Shown here piece after piece: positions 9,211 through 19,907 of a DNA stretch of 64,000 bases. The notes under the pieces were generated by a model. That model was not told the origin of the DNA. It saw nothing but the letters and a program-made list of their open reading frames with translations, and ran no database searches. A program made the position numbers and the translations under genes. Numbering within the stretch: the stretch's first letter is position 1; each line of letters opens with the position of its first letter. This stretch comes from Jeotgalicoccus psychrophilus DSM 19085. Its GTDB lineage: Bacteria > Bacillota > Bacilli > Staphylococcales > Salinicoccaceae. The stretch lies in assembly GCF_000425845.1 (NCBI RefSeq), contig NZ_AUEF01000001.1:434001-498000 (forward strand), written 5' to 3'.

Positions 9211-9233
9211 GAGTTTATTCTTTACATGTGTGT
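9198..9233 (-). terminator. Long hairpin downstream of ffh
   Basis: A 15-bp perfect stem (ACACACATGTAAAGA and its complement) with a loop of six bases lies between the ffh stop and rpsP. On the minus strand it is followed only by TTGTCGTTTG, a poor T-tract; on the plus strand by TATTTTATTTT. It is probably the ffh terminator, possibly inefficient. Confidence 0.6.
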
Positions 9234-9241
9234 ATTTTATT

Positions 9242-10588
9242 TTAAAATGGAAGACCCATGCCGCCAAACGGATTTTTGCCTTTCTTTTTACCGCTTGTCA
9301 TCTGTTTCATCATTTTCTTCATATCGTTAAATTGCTTCAGCAGGCGGTTAATTTCCTGCAGTGAACGGCCGGAACCTTTTGCAATACGCTTTTTACGGCT
9401 GGCATTCAGTTTTTCCGGGTGCTCGCGCTCATCGAATGTCATCGATCGGATAATCGCCTGGACGTGGTCGATTTCCTTGCCTGAGAACTGCATTTTATCG
9501 AGTCCTTTAATTTTATTCGCACCGGGCATCATTTTTAAAAGATCATCAAGCGGGCCCAATGTTTTCACCTGGTCCATCTGGCTGAGGAAATCATCCAGCG
9601 TGAAGCTTGAATCCTTAAGTTTTTTCTCGAGCGCTTTCTGTTCGTCTTCGTTCACATTATCCTGTGCTTTTTCAATAATAGAAAGCATGTCACCCATACC
9701 GAGTATACGTGAAGCCATGCGTTCCGGATGAAATGCTTCCAGTCCGTCCATTTTCTCTGACACACCAATAAATTTAATCGGTTTTTGTGTCACGGAACGG
9801 ATAGACAATGCTGCCCCGCCTCGTGTATCGCCGTCGAGTTTAGTCAGCGTTACGCCGGTAATATTAAGCAGATCGTTAAAGCTTTCTGCAACGTTAACTG
9901 CATCCTGCCCTGTCATCGAGTCGACAACGAGCATAATTTCATCAGGATTAGTAATATCTTTGACGTTTTTAAGTTCATTCATCAGCGTTTCATCGATGTG
10001 CAGACGGCCTGCCGTATCGATAATTACCGTATCGAGATGTTCTTCTTTTGCATGCTCAAGTGCTTTCGTCGCTATTTCTTCAGGTTTAACCTGATCACCG
10101 AGCGAGAATACCGGCACATCAATCTGCTTGCCGACTGTTTCGAGCTGATCGATTGCTGCCGGACGGTAAATATCTCCCGCCACTAAGAGCGGACGCTTAT
10201 TGTGTTTTTTACGCAGATGCAGCGCAAGTTTCCCTGCTGTCGTTGTTTTACCTGCACCTTGCAAACCGACCATCATAATGACTGTTGGCGGTTTCTGAGA
10301 CAGATTAATCTTCTGATTTTCTCCGCCCATCAGTGATGTTAACTCTTCCTGTACGATTTTAATGACCTGCTGGCCGGGTGTTAAACTGGTCATTACATCC
10401 GAACCGAGTGCGCGTTCTTTAACGTCGTTGACGAACTGCTTCACAACTTTAAAGTTAACGTCGGCTTCAAGCAGTGCAAGGCGCACTTCGCGCATCATTA
10501 ATTTAACGTCAGATTCAGTAACTTTACCTTTACCTTTTATGCGGTCCATCGTGGACTGCAGTCGTTCTCCAAGACCTTCAAAAGCCAT
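9242..10588 (-). CDS. ffh: Signal recognition particle protein Ffh
   Basis: SRP54 homologue: binds signal sequences and 4.5S/6S RNA and docks with FtsY. Domains in order: N-terminal helical bundle (1-90), GTPase G domain with GLQGAGKTTTAGKL near 106-119, DTAGR and TKLDGDTRGG, then the methionine-rich M domain with a GSGRSLQEIN segment and a final GKKKGKNPFGGMGLPF tail. At 448 residues it has normal length. It follows ylxM by 13 bp in the smc-ftsY-ylxM-ffh run. Confidence 0.97.
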   Translation of the reverse strand: MAFEGLGERLQSTMDRIKGKGKVTESDVKLMMREVRLALLEADVNFKVVKQFVNDVKERALGSDVMTSLTPGQQVIKIVQEELTSLMGGENQKINLSQKPPTVIMMVGLQGAGKTTTAGKLALHLRKKHNKRPLLVAGDIYRPAAIDQLETVGKQIDVPVFSLGDQVKPEEIATKALEHAKEEHLDTVIIDTAGRLHIDETLMNELKNVKDITNPDEIMLVVDSMTGQDAVNVAESFNDLLNITGVTLTKLDGDTRGGAALSIRSVTQKPIKFIGVSEKMDGLEAFHPERMASRILGMGDMLSIIEKAQDNVNEDEQKALEKKLKDSSFTLDDFLSQMDQVKTLGPLDDLLKMMPGANKIKGLDKMQFSGKEIDHVQAIIRSMTFDEREHPEKLNASRKKRIAKGSGRSLQEINRLLKQFNDMKKMMKQMTSGKKKGKNPFGGMGLPF

Positions 10589-10601
10589 AGTGCCATCCTC
10601 C

Positions 10602-10937
10602 TTAATCCAATTTCTCTAAGCTCTCAATTATTTTTTTAACGTCTCTTGTTATATTGTCGCCGAGCTTATTTTTAAGCTCCGCATACAATTCGAGGCGTTT
10701 GTTAAAGTTTTTATACATACCAAGTGTTTCTTCATATTGCTCCAGCATATCGCGCGAGCGTTTAAGATTATCATACACAGCCTGCCGTGTCACGTTCATC
10801 TCTTCTGCTATTTCACTGAACTGAAAGTCTTCCAGATAATACAGTTCAATGTATTTCTGCTGTTTGTCAGTTAACAGAGACTGATAAAAATCATACAGAT
10901 AATTCACCCGCATCGTGCGTTCTAAATCATTTGTCAT
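10602..10937 (-). CDS. ylxM: YlxM family helix-turn-helix protein (UPF0122)
   Basis: A 111-residue protein with a sigma-70 region 4-like helix-turn-helix ([21 protein letters not shown]) and a coiled C-terminal half. YlxM is always found next to ffh/ftsY in Firmicutes and has been tied to modulation of SRP GTPase activity in streptococci. Its start overlaps the ftsY stop by 11 bp, implying coupled translation. Confidence 0.9.
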   Translation of the reverse strand: MTNDLERTMRVNYLYDFYQSLLTDKQQKYIELYYLEDFQFSEIAEEMNVTRQAVYDNLKRSRDMLEQYEETLGMYKNFNKRLELYAELKNKLGDNITRDVKKIIESLEKLD

Positions 10938-12036
10938 CTGTATCTTCCTCTAATTTTTCTTCTAGTGTATCGCTCTCCTGAATCATATCAGCAAATAAGC
11001 CGTACACATAGTTTTCCGCATCGAACGGCTGCAGATCATCGAGCTGTTCACCAAGTCCGACAAACTTAACCGGAATACCCAGTTCATTTTTAATCGCCAG
11101 CACAATTCCGCCTTTAGCAGTACCGTCCAGTTTCGATAAAATAATCCCCGAAACATCAGTCACTTCTTTAAATGCCTTCGCCTGGCTGAGTGCGTTTTGT
11201 CCTGTCGTGGCATCGAGTACAAGCAGCACTTCATGCGGTGCTTCCGGCACGACTTTTTGAATGACTTTTTTAATTTTAGACAGTTCATTCATTAAGTTAC
11301 CTTTGTTTTGCAGACGTCCTGCAGTATCACAGAATAGAATATCAGCGCCGCGTTTTTTCGCAGCGTTTACCGCGTCGTACATTACTGCCGCCGGATCAGA
11401 TCCTTCTGCCTGTTTAATGACATCGACACCTACACGGTCGCCCCATACTTGCAGCTGGTTAATCGCGCCTGCACGGAACGTATCTCCCGCAGCGAGCATA
11501 ACTTTCTTGCCTTCTTGCGTATACTTGTGTGCGAGCTTGCCGATCGATGTCGTTTTGCCGACACCGTTCACACCGACCATTAAAACGACAGTCAGGCCGT
11601 CTTCGTTAATCGTCATCTCATCTGAAACGTCACCATTACGCTCATAGATTTCAACCATTTTTTCAACGATTGTCTCACGCAGTTCTGACGTTTCAGTAAT
11701 ATTTTTAAGCTGTGCTTCACGACGAAGTTCTTCAGTTAATTCCATTACTGTATTAAAACCGACATCAGCTGAAATTAGTACTTCTTCAAGTGCTTCGAAA
11801 AAATCTTCATCAACAGTACGGTAGCGGGACATTAAAGCGTTGATATCCTGCTGGAATTTGTCACGGCTCTTTTTAAGACCCATTTCAAATTTATAACTGA
11901 GCTGATCCTGTTCCCATTCCTCGAACTCATCAATCGATATCAGGCCGTCGTCCAGTTTATCCGTCTGTGTTTCGAGCGACGCAGGTTTTTCTTCCTGTAT
12001 TTTCTTTTTACGTTTAAAACGGTCAAAAATACCCAT
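10927..12036 (-). CDS. ftsY: Signal recognition particle receptor FtsY
   Basis: SRP receptor GTPase at the membrane. A short basic N-terminus ([13 protein letters not shown]) and an acidic linker precede the NG domain; G motifs include [21 protein letters not shown] and [10 protein letters not shown]. The 369 residues lack the very long acidic A domain of enterobacteria, as usual for Firmicutes. It starts at the smc stop (1-bp overlap). Confidence 0.96.
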   Translation of the reverse strand: MGIFDRFKRKKKIQEEKPASLETQTDKLDDGLISIDEFEEWEQDQLSYKFEMGLKKSRDKFQQDINALMSRYRTVDEDFFEALEEVLISADVGFNTVMELTEELRREAQLKNITETSELRETIVEKMVEIYERNGDVSDEMTINEDGLTVVLMVGVNGVGKTTSIGKLAHKYTQEGKKVMLAAGDTFRAGAINQLQVWGDRVGVDVIKQAEGSDPAAVMYDAVNAAKKRGADILFCDTAGRLQNKGNLMNELSKIKKVIQKVVPEAPHEVLLVLDATTGQNALSQAKAFKEVTDVSGIILSKLDGTAKGGIVLAIKNELGIPVKFVGLGEQLDDLQPFDAENYVYGLFADMIQESDTLEEKLEEDTDDK

Positions 12037-15000
12037 TAATTCCCTTCCTCTCTTACTGGTTCTTCGTAATTTTTTAAATCAACACTGATTAGTTTTGTTA
12101 CACCTTTTTCCTGCATCGTGACGCCGAACAGGCGATCCGCTTCTTCCATCGTCCCTTTGCGGTGTGTAATAACGATAAACTGTGTATCAGCTGACAGTTT
12201 TTTCAAATACTTCGCGTATCTCGTTACATTTGCTTCGTCGAGTGCTGCTTCAACTTCATCGAGAATAATGAAAGGGCTGACTTTCACACGCAGCACACTG
12301 AATAACAGACTGATTGCAGTCAGCGCACGTTCGCCGCCTGACAGCAATGACAATGAAGACAGCTTTTTACCAGGCGGCTCAGCAAATATTTCTATGCCTG
12401 AATCCAGATAATTACCTTCTTCCAGCAGTCTAAGCTCCGCACGGCCTCCGCCGAACATATCGGTAAAGACTTCCTGGAAGTAATGGTTCACCTGATAGAA
12501 CGTCTCTTTGAAACGTTCTGCTACTGCTTCATCCATTTCACTGATCACATCTAAAAGTGTCTGGCGTGCATCGATTAAATCTTCTTCCTGTTCTTTTAAG
12601 AACGTAAACCGTTCATTAACGACACTGAACTCTTCAATCGCACCGATATTTACCGGCCCGAGTTCTTCAATACTCTTCTTATTCAGTGTTATTTTTTGAC
12701 GTTTCGCTTCAATGTTATCAAATGACTCAAATTGTTCACGTGCCAGTTCATAAGTCATTTTATAATTGTCGCTTAAGTATGTCATTTTATTTTCAATCTG
12801 CGTACCCAGACCTTCACGAGCACCGGAATCAGTTCTTAACTGCTGCTGGCTCATGTCTGCGGCTTTACGCAGTTCACTTTCTGCTTCGGTGTTCTTCTTA
12901 TGGTCCTCTTTTATAGTCTTCAGCTGATCAGTTATCGACTGCAGCTTATTGTTAACCTGACTGAGCACTTTGGATAATTCCTTTTTGTTCTCCTCGAGTT
13001 CTGAAATATTCAGCGCTGAGAGATCATCATTAATCATATCCGCTTCCGACTTCGTGTTATCGATGTTGTGCTGCACATTATCTATGTTTAAAGAGATACG
13101 TTCGATTGCTGCATCGGTAAAACGCATTTCGCCGTCCAATGTTATTTTATCATTGTTCAGCTGCTGCAGTTCACTCTGAAGCTGTGTAATTTGTGTATCT
13201 TTTTCACTTTGCGAGCGGCTCATCATATCGATACGTGTAGTGATATCGGTCATCTGATGAGTATAGTCTTCTATCTGCTCATCATAATTGCCAGTTTCTT
13301 CATCAGGTGACAGTCCTGCCACTTCACTTGTCAGTTCGTTTACTGCATCTGTTTTACTCGATAGTGTAAAGCCAAGCTGCGTAACTTCCTGCTGAAGGAT
13401 ATCGTGGGTTTCACCGAGCGCCGCTCCAGATTCTTCGAGCTGTTTAAGCTTGACGGTATAATCCGCAATCTGCTCTCCGGCATCGTCGACTGCTTTTTTC
13501 AATGACGCTGTCTGCGATGTGTATTCTTCAATTTTTTCGGTAATTTCCGCAATCTCTTTCTTCGACTCCATAATTGAGCCTTTACGGTTTTTTGAACCAC
13601 CGCTCATCGCCCCGCCCGGCATAATCGTTTCGCCGTCCATCGTAATAATGCGGACTCGCTGATTCGTTGCTCGTGCTAGCGCTGAAGCATCACTCATATT
13701 TTTAACGACGACTGTCGTATTTAACAAGTGCAGAATTACTTTGCGGTATTCACGTTTAATATCCGCAACTTCCGATAATACCTCGTAATCAATATTCGAC
13801 GCTTCAAGCGATTTTTCCACGTCGACCGACAAGTGGCGTTCGCGGATCGTATCAAGCGGCAGGAATGTCGCAAAGCCGAAGTTTTTCTGTTTTAAAAATG
13901 CGATTGCCGTGCGTGCATTATGCTCAACATCCATAACGATGTTCTGGCTCGCCTGGCCAAGCGCTGTATCGAGCGCCGTCATATACTCTGAAGGTGCCGA
14001 TATCAGTTCACCTACTGCACCGATCACCCCCGGAATACTGTCTTTATTTTTCAGTACTGCACGGACTCCCGGATAATAGCCCTGATAGTTTTCTTCCATA
14101 TTTTTCAGCATATCGAGTTTCGACTGCTGATTCTGGATGAAATTCGCTGCACGGTTATAATCATTTTTAGATTTATCATACAGCCCGTTCAGGTCAGTCA
14201 ATTCTTCCCGGACATTTTTATAAGCAGTACGCGCAGCAGTTAACTGTTCATCCGCTTCACTGAGCGCCTGTTTTTTCTCAATTAGAGTCTGTTCGAGTTC
14301 CGATACTTCAGCACTGAGTATTTCCAGACGTTCTTTTTTGTACTGAATGCTGTCTGCCAATTTTGACTGTTCATCGCGGCTGCGGCGTTTATCGTTTTCG
14401 AGCGTCGTCTTTTTAACCATCAGCTCGTAATATTCATCTTTCAGCTTTTCAATGTTGCTGTCATCTGTCGACTGTACAGCGGCAAGTTCTCGCCTTTTAT
14501 CTCCCTCCGACTTTTTCTGTTCTGTTCTTTGTTCAGTTAATGCAGTTTTCTTACTCTGTTCACTCTCCAGTGATGCGGTTAATTCTGTCAGTTGTGCTTC
14601 GTACTGCTGTAAACGGGTCTTTAAATCTTCTTTCAGCGTTTCTTTGTTCGTTTCACGCTCTGCGTATAAAGCAATGCGTCCTTCGATTTTTTCAAGCTCA
14701 CGCGTCGTTCTAAGAAGCTCCTGATTTTCGGCACGCTCTTTTTGCTGCAGTGTTTCCCGTTCTTTTTCAAGTGTATCAAGTACCGTGAGCACTTCTTTTA
14801 ACGTTTGACGTGCAGTTTCCAGTTCTGATTCTTCTTTTTGAATACGTGCTGTAATATCATCAAGTTCTGTCAGCAGGTGCATCGTATCGTAGACATTCAC
14901 TTCGATATCGCTCTGTGTCATCTCTTCCTTTAAGGCAAGATATTCTTCTGCAATCGCACTTTCACGCTCCAGTCTCGCCACCCGTGAACTGATTTCTTCA

Positions 15001-15584
15001 ATGATATCGTGTACACGTGATAAGTTCTGTTTTGTTTCATCGAGACGTTTTTCAGACTCGTGTTTACGGTTTTTATATTTCATTACGCCGGCAGCTTCTT
15101 CGATGATTTTGCGGCGTTCGACTGGTTTCGCTTTTAGTATTTCATCGACCTGGCCCTGGCTGATAATGTTATACGCATTTTTACCGAGACCAGAGTCTAA
15201 AAATAGTTCTGTAATATCTTTCAGTTTTGATTTTTCACTGTTGATAAAATACTCACTGTCACCGCTCCGGTACAGTTTTCTTGAAATAACGACTTCCTTA
15301 TCTTTACCGAGTGTATAATCGTCATTGTTTAAAATCAGACTGACCGATGCATAGTTCATCGCCGTACGGTTTTCTGTACCATCAAAAATGATGTCTTCCA
15401 TTTTCGCACCGCGCATCACGCGCGCCGACTGTTCACCGAGCACCCATCTGATGGCGTCGGTAATATTACTTTTGCCGCTCCCGTTAGGACCGACGACAGC
15501 AGTCACGCCGCTGTCAAATTTTATATTGACCTTATCTGCAAATGATTTAAAGCCATGTGCATCGATCTGCCTTAAAAATACCAT
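12036..15584 (-). CDS. smc: Chromosome segregation protein SMC
   Basis: ATPase of the SMC-ScpAB condensin, which compacts and aligns sister chromosomes. The 1182-residue protein shows the Walker A GPNGSGKSN at 32-40, long coiled-coil arms rich in E, K and Q, a globular hinge around residues 510-670 ending at a GGAMSGGS loop, the ABC signature LLSGGERALTAI and Walker B PFIILDEVEAALDE near the C-terminus. It begins 6 bp after rnc. Confidence 0.97.
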   Translation of the reverse strand: MVFLRQIDAHGFKSFADKVNIKFDSGVTAVVGPNGSGKSNITDAIRWVLGEQSARVMRGAKMEDIIFDGTENRTAMNYASVSLILNNDDYTLGKDKEVVISRKLYRSGDSEYFINSEKSKLKDITELFLDSGLGKNAYNIISQGQVDEILKAKPVERRKIIEEAAGVMKYKNRKHESEKRLDETKQNLSRVHDIIEEISSRVARLERESAIAEEYLALKEEMTQSDIEVNVYDTMHLLTELDDITARIQKEESELETARQTLKEVLTVLDTLEKERETLQQKERAENQELLRTTRELEKIEGRIALYAERETNKETLKEDLKTRLQQYEAQLTELTASLESEQSKKTALTEQRTEQKKSEGDKRRELAAVQSTDDSNIEKLKDEYYELMVKKTTLENDKRRSRDEQSKLADSIQYKKERLEILSAEVSELEQTLIEKKQALSEADEQLTAARTAYKNVREELTDLNGLYDKSKNDYNRAANFIQNQQSKLDMLKNMEENYQGYYPGVRAVLKNKDSIPGVIGAVGELISAPSEYMTALDTALGQASQNIVMDVEHNARTAIAFLKQKNFGFATFLPLDTIRERHLSVDVEKSLEASNIDYEVLSEVADIKREYRKVILHLLNTTVVVKNMSDASALARATNQRVRIITMDGETIMPGGAMSGGSKNRKGSIMESKKEIAEITEKIEEYTSQTASLKKAVDDAGEQIADYTVKLKQLEESGAALGETHDILQQEVTQLGFTLSSKTDAVNELTSEVAGLSPDEETGNYDEQIEDYTHQMTDITTRIDMMSRSQSEKDTQITQLQSELQQLNNDKITLDGEMRFTDAAIERISLNIDNVQHNIDNTKSEADMINDDLSALNISELEENKKELSKVLSQVNNKLQSITDQLKTIKEDHKKNTEAESELRKAADMSQQQLRTDSGAREGLGTQIENKMTYLSDNYKMTYELAREQFESFDNIEAKRQKITLNKKSIEELGPVNIGAIEEFSVVNERFTFLKEQEEDLIDARQTLLDVISEMDEAVAERFKETFYQVNHYFQEVFTDMFGGGRAELRLLEEGNYLDSGIEIFAEPPGKKLSSLSLLSGGERALTAISLLFSVLRVKVSPFIILDEVEAALDEANVTRYAKYLKKLSADTQFIVITHRKGTMEEADRLFGVTMQEKGVTKLISVDLKNYEEPVREEGN

Positions 15585-15590
15585 ATGTCT

Positions 15591-16352
15591 CTACACCTCT
15601 TGGCCAAGTGCTTTCAATGCACTCTTAGCTGCTTGTTGTTCTGATTCTTTTTTCGATAAACCCGCACCGGTACCGTGTACTTTATCACCAATAGAAACTT
15701 CTGTTTCAAACTGGCGGTGGTGGCTCGGTCCCGTCGAGCTTACGAGTTCGTATGTGACACTTTCTGAAAACGCCTGATGCGAATATTCCTGCAGCATCGT
15801 TTTATAGTCGATAACTGCATTATAATCCTCAGATGAAATATGCGGAAAGACGAAATCGCTTAAAAACTGCCATGCGCCTTCATTTCCCTGATCTAAATAC
15901 AGTGCGCCTAAAAATGCTTCAAACGCATCGCTCACTATCGACGGACGGCTTCTGCCGCCTGTTTTTTCTTCGCCGCGTCCGAGCAGGATTAATACCGGCA
16001 TATCGAGTTTCGAGGCAAATACTACAAGTGAAGGTTCACACACGATATTTGCACGAAGTTTTGTCAGTCTGCCCTCAGGCAATTCTTCGTACTTGTTAAA
16101 AATATGATCTGACACCATCAATTCTAGTACTGCATCGCCGAGAAATTCGAGCCGTTCATTGTTATATCTTTTATCGAGTCCTAAATCATTAATATAAGAA
16201 CTGTGCATAAATGCCTGCTGATAAAGACCGATTCTGTCGACGTTAATATTAACTTTGTCCGCAAATTCTTTAAATTTCACGTTAAATTTTTCGAGCCTTA
16301 TTTGTGCTGCTGAATCCGTTTTAACTTTATCCAGCACTATTTGGAAGTCCAT
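15591..16352 (-). CDS. rnc: Ribonuclease III
   Basis: Double-stranded-RNA endonuclease that processes rRNA precursors and structured mRNAs. The catalytic signature NNERLEFLGDAVLEL is near residue 70, and a C-terminal double-stranded-RNA-binding domain (residues about 180-250) ends in KKESEQQAAKSALKAL. Length 253 is typical. It follows the acpP terminator, so it probably starts a new transcript with smc and ftsY, although no clean promoter was found in the 50-bp gap. Confidence 0.97.
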   Translation of the reverse strand: MDFQIVLDKVKTDSAAQIRLEKFNVKFKEFADKVNINVDRIGLYQQAFMHSSYINDLGLDKRYNNERLEFLGDAVLELMVSDHIFNKYEELPEGRLTKLRANIVCEPSLVVFASKLDMPVLILLGRGEEKTGGRSRPSIVSDAFEAFLGALYLDQGNEGAWQFLSDFVFPHISSEDYNAVIDYKTMLQEYSHQAFSESVTYELVSSTGPSHHRQFETEVSIGDKVHGTGAGLSKKESEQQAAKSALKALGQEV

Positions 16353-16396
16353 ATATCCACCTCATTCATTTTACTATTTTCTGCATTTATTCACAA

Positions 16397-16425
16397 AGAA
16401 AAATCCACTTCATCATAAGTGGATT
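16397..16425 (-). terminator. Terminator after acpP
   Basis: Minus-strand hairpin AATCCACTT / AAGTGGATT with loop ATGATG followed by TTTTTCTTTG, placed 12 bp after the acpP stop. It closes the fapR-plsX-fabD-fabG-acpP operon. Confidence 0.85.
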
Positions 16426-16436
16426 TTTCAAGTGTT

Positions 16437-16676
16437 TTATTGTTCTTTTTCTATTTTGTCAATGAAATTCAATGCGTCGCCTACTGTGTTGATTTTTTCA
16501 GCTTCCTCATCAGGAATTTCCATATCAAACTCATCTTCAAGTTCCATCACTAGTTCAGCGATATCAAGTGAGTCAGCACCAAGGTCATCTTTGAAAGATG
16601 CTTCTGGTGTTACTTTTTCTTCATCGATTCCAAGTTTGTCAACGATGATGTCTTTAATTTTGTCAATATTAGCCAT
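16437..16676 (-). CDS. acpP: Acyl carrier protein
   Basis: ACP carries growing fatty acyl chains on a phosphopantetheine arm attached to Ser36 in DLGADSLDI. The 79-residue acidic protein begins [10 protein letters not shown]; this ATG at 16676 has a strong GGGAGGTGA site, whereas an upstream in-frame start would add an unneeded extension. Last gene of the FapR-controlled operon. Confidence 0.97.
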   Translation of the reverse strand: MANIDKIKDIIVDKLGIDEEKVTPEASFKDDLGADSLDIAELVMELEDEFDMEIPDEEAEKINTVGDALNFIDKIEKEQ

Positions 16677-16711
16677 TGTTTCTTCACCTCCCTTAAATAA
16701 TATCACAGCTT

Positions 16712-17449
16712 TTAACCCATGTACATACCGCCGTTGACGTGTATTACCTGTCCTGTGATATAAGATGCTTTGTCGCTCGTTAAGAAACTGACAGCATTCG
16801 CAATATCTTTCGCTTCACCGAAATGTTTCAGTGGAATCTGCTGCAGCATGCCGTCTTTAATATCATCTCCGAGGACATCTGTCATATCACTTTTAATGAA
16901 TCCGGGTGCCACACCGTTAACAGTAATATTTTTTGATGCCAGTTCACGTGCCACTGATTTCGTCATGCCGTCGATTGCCGCTTTTGTTGCAACGTAGTTC
17001 GTCTGTCCCGCATTGCCGAGTGACCCGACGATGCTTGAGATGTTTACAATGCTGCCGGATTTCTGACGGATCATCGGACGTGACACGCTCTTAATAACGT
17101 TAAAGACACCTTTTAGGTTTACATCTACAACGTCGTCGAACTCACTCTCTTTCATGCGCATAAGAAGATTATCGCGTGTAATTCCAGCATTGTTGACAAC
17201 GATGTCGATTGAACCGTACGTATCTGTAATATGTTTAATCATTGCTTTCACGTCATCTGCGTTCTGGACGTGACACTGATAACTTTCGGCAGTACCGCCG
17301 TTTGATTCGATTTCTTTAACCACAGCGTCTGCTTTATCTTTTGAACCTGAATAGTTCACAATAACCGTGTGGCCTTCCTTACTAAGTGTCAGTGCAATTT
17401 CACGGCCGATTCCGCGTGAAGCACCTGTAACCAATGCTATTTTACTCAT
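16712..17449 (-). CDS. fabG: 3-oxoacyl-ACP reductase FabG
   Basis: NADPH-dependent short-chain reductase that reduces 3-ketoacyl-ACP in the elongation cycle. It has the TGASRGIG cofactor loop at 8-15, NNAG near 87, the catalytic Ser in NISSIVGS and the YVATK (YxxxK) pair. Length 245 fits. It overlaps the fabD end by 8 bp. Confidence 0.96.
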   Translation of the reverse strand: MSKIALVTGASRGIGREIALTLSKEGHTVIVNYSGSKDKADAVVKEIESNGGTAESYQCHVQNADDVKAMIKHITDTYGSIDIVVNNAGITRDNLLMRMKESEFDDVVDVNLKGVFNVIKSVSRPMIRQKSGSIVNISSIVGSLGNAGQTNYVATKAAIDGMTKSVARELASKNITVNGVAPGFIKSDMTDVLGDDIKDGMLQQIPLKHFGEAKDIANAVSFLTSDKASYITGQVIHVNGGMYMG

Positions 17450-18350
17450 TTAAAAACACCTCTGCCTGTTCGAATGTATCGATATTTGAAGTAGATATTT
17501 CTTTCGTAATTTTACGCACCAAGCCGGATTGAACTTTTTTCGGACCGACTTCAATTGCTTCAGTCACACCGTGTTCTGCCGCAGTTTCAACGCACTCCAC
17601 AAACCGTACCGGATGTGTAATCTGCTCAACGAATTGATGTTTAATCGTCCGAGCGTCTGTTTCAGCTTGTGCACTGACGTTTTGAATAACCGGAATTTCT
17701 GCATCTTTAAAATCAATCGTGTCGACGAATGATTTAAACTGCACGCGTGCCGGCTCCATTAGGTGAGAGTGGAATGCCCCCGATACTTTTAAAGGAATAA
17801 TACGTCTTGCACCGCGCTCTTTTGCAAGTTCTTTAAAACGCTCAACCGCAGCTGTATCTCCCGATACGACAACCTGATCTGGTGCATTAATGTTGGCAGG
17901 TGCAACTTTAGAGTTATCATCCGACGCACTGATGCATGCTTCTTCAAGATCTTTAAAGCCCATACCGATAACAGCAGCCATTGCGCCGCTGTCTGCTTTA
18001 CTCATTAACTCACCACGTGTTGTGACGAGTTTAACCCCGTCTTCCAGTGAAACAACACCTGCATGTACAAGTGCAGGCAGCTCACCAAGCGAGTGTCCGA
18101 GGAGGTAATCTCCTGTCAGCTCAGTCGCAGCCAGTACTGCAAGACTGTGAGCGAATAAAGCGGGCTGTGTGTATTCCGTATCGTTCAGTCTCGCATCTTC
18201 TTCTGAAAACATAATCTCTTTTAAGTCAAAATCAACATATGAAAAAATTTCATCTAGTACAGCTTTGGCTTTATCGTTGTTCTCGTATAAATCTTTTGCC
18301 ATGCCGCCGTACTGGGCACCTTGTCCCGGAAAAATAATTAATCTACTCAT
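17442..18350 (-). CDS. fabD: Malonyl-CoA:ACP transacylase
   Basis: Loads malonyl groups onto ACP for chain elongation. The nucleophile elbow GHSLGEL, the N-terminal [13 protein letters not shown] and the AFHSHLM histidine motif are all present. Start at 18350 (MSRLIIFPG) with AGGTGA site; a GTG three codons earlier falls inside that site. It overlaps the plsX 3' end by 8 bp. Confidence 0.96.
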   Translation of the reverse strand: MSRLIIFPGQGAQYGGMAKDLYENNDKAKAVLDEIFSYVDFDLKEIMFSEEDARLNDTEYTQPALFAHSLAVLAATELTGDYLLGHSLGELPALVHAGVVSLEDGVKLVTTRGELMSKADSGAMAAVIGMGFKDLEEACISASDDNSKVAPANINAPDQVVVSGDTAAVERFKELAKERGARRIIPLKVSGAFHSHLMEPARVQFKSFVDTIDFKDAEIPVIQNVSAQAETDARTIKHQFVEQITHPVRFVECVETAAEHGVTEAIEVGPKKVQSGLVRKITKEISTSNIDTFEQAEVFLNE

Positions 18351-19326
18351 TATCTTCACCTATTAAGTCTTTTATTTTGTCAATCGTCCCTGAGTCTGCC
18401 ATAATTTTCGCTTGTTTTACAGCATTGACAATTGCAGTAGCATCCGATGAACCATGTGCTTTAATAACATTGCCCTGCAGTCCCATCAACGGCGCGCCGC
18501 CGAATTGTCTGTAGTCGAGCATATTTTTAAGTTCTGCAAAGTCTTTTTTCATTGCCAGTGCCGCAAGTTTATTTACGGGGTTTTTCAGCATAATTTTCTT
18601 CACTTCACCGAGCAGGCTTGAAGATGTTCCTTCAATTGTTTTTAAAACGACGTTGCCGGTAAAGCCGTCAGTCACCGCGATATCTACATCGCCAGTTAAA
18701 ATATCGCGTGTTTCAAAGAAACCGTGGAAATTAAGGCCGCTGTGTTTTAACAGCTGATACGTTTCTTTAGTCAATTCAGTTCCTTTAATTTCTTCACTGC
18801 CGTTGTTGATCAAACCGATTGACGGGTTTTTACGCCCTTCAATATTTTCCATATACACGCTTGCCATCTGTGCAAACTGCAGTAAATGATTCGGCTTGTT
18901 TTCAGAGTTCGCACCCATATCAAGCATCAGCATACCTTTACCTGAAGTTGTCGGCAGCATAGTCGTAATTGCAGGACGTTCTATTCCTTTAATACGCTTA
19001 ACGCCAAACAGTCCGGCACTCATAATCGCTCCGGTATTACCCGCTGACACAATTGCATCCGCTTGACCGTCAGCTACAGCTTTCACTGCTCTAACGAGCG
19101 AGCTGTCTTTTTTTCTTCTGACAGATTTAACCGGATCATCTTCCGATTCAATTTTTTCCGTTACTTCGATAAAAGTTACACGCGGATGATTTCCGCTGTA
19201 GCTCCCCGGTATGCCGAATGCCAGAATTTCTATATCCTCAAAAGTATCAGCCGCCTGGATTATACCTTCTTCTATCGCTTTTGGAGCATTATCTCCGCCC
19301 ATTAAATCTACAGCAATTTTAGTCAT
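18343..19326 (-). CDS. plsX: Phosphate acyltransferase PlsX
   Basis: Converts acyl-ACP to acyl-phosphate, the first step of phosphatidic acid synthesis with PlsY. The protein opens with the family signature MTKIAVDLMGGDNAP and continues with VSAGNTGAIMSAG and LDMGANSE. Length 327 is normal. It starts 3 bp after fapR ends. It also meets the acyl-phosphate pool made by FakA, whose gene lies 5 kb away. Confidence 0.97.
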   Translation of the reverse strand: MTKIAVDLMGGDNAPKAIEEGIIQAADTFEDIEILAFGIPGSYSGNHPRVTFIEVTEKIESEDDPVKSVRRKKDSSLVRAVKAVADGQADAIVSAGNTGAIMSAGLFGVKRIKGIERPAITTMLPTTSGKGMLMLDMGANSENKPNHLLQFAQMASVYMENIEGRKNPSIGLINNGSEEIKGTELTKETYQLLKHSGLNFHGFFETRDILTGDVDIAVTDGFTGNVVLKTIEGTSSSLLGEVKKIMLKNPVNKLAALAMKKDFAELKNMLDYRQFGGAPLMGLQGNVIKAHGSSDATAIVNAVKQAKIMADSGTIDKIKDLIGEDNE

Positions 19327-19329
19327 GCT

Positions 19330-19893
19330 CTATTCACCTTCATCTTTATAATACATTTCAAATTTACCAATAAAAATTACTTTGCCGTCGACTTTTGATT
19401 CCACTTCGATGTGCGCTTTATTATTGTCCATCGCCGTTACTTTCGCTTTCGCAACGACTTTATCGTTTAATTTCGCCGGACGCTTAAAATCCACCGCCGC
19501 ATGCTGCGTTAACGCCAGCGGCTCGTCGATTAAAGCAACGCAGAGCGAGTTCGCCTGCGCGAACAAAAAATGCCCCCGTGCAATATGATTCTTTTCAAAC
19601 ACGTGGCTCTCTTCAACGATAAAAAGCGACAGCGCGCTCTTATTAAGCTCAATATCGATAATCTCTCCGACTACTTCCTGGATAGAAAGTGAGCGGATCT
19701 TATCAACACCCTCACGCGCTACATTTTTAATGCGTGCACGCAGCTCAGGAATGTTCAGTTCCAGTCGGTCAAGACGTATCGTTTGAATCGACACACCGAA
19801 AATATTCGCCAGCTGCTCATCCGTTAAAAACGGATCCTCGGAAATATGAGACTCTAAACTCGATTGACGCTCCTGTTTTTTTAGCTTCACCAT
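19330..19893 (-). CDS. fapR: Fatty acid and phospholipid biosynthesis repressor FapR
   Basis: Repressor whose DNA binding is relieved by malonyl-CoA. An N-terminal helix-turn-helix (LTDEQLANIFGVSIQTIRLDRLE) is joined to a C-terminal hot-dog effector domain (RGHFLFAQANSLCVALID region). At 187 residues it is the expected size. A FapR-type operator lies in its own leader, so the operon is probably autoregulated. Confidence 0.95.
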   Translation of the reverse strand: MVKLKKQERQSSLESHISEDPFLTDEQLANIFGVSIQTIRLDRLELNIPELRARIKNVAREGVDKIRSLSIQEVVGEIIDIELNKSALSLFIVEESHVFEKNHIARGHFLFAQANSLCVALIDEPLALTQHAAVDFKRPAKLNDKVVAKAKVTAMDNNKAHIEVESKVDGKVIFIGKFEMYYKDEGE

Positions 19894-19907
19894 TCTGATT
19901 CCTCTTT

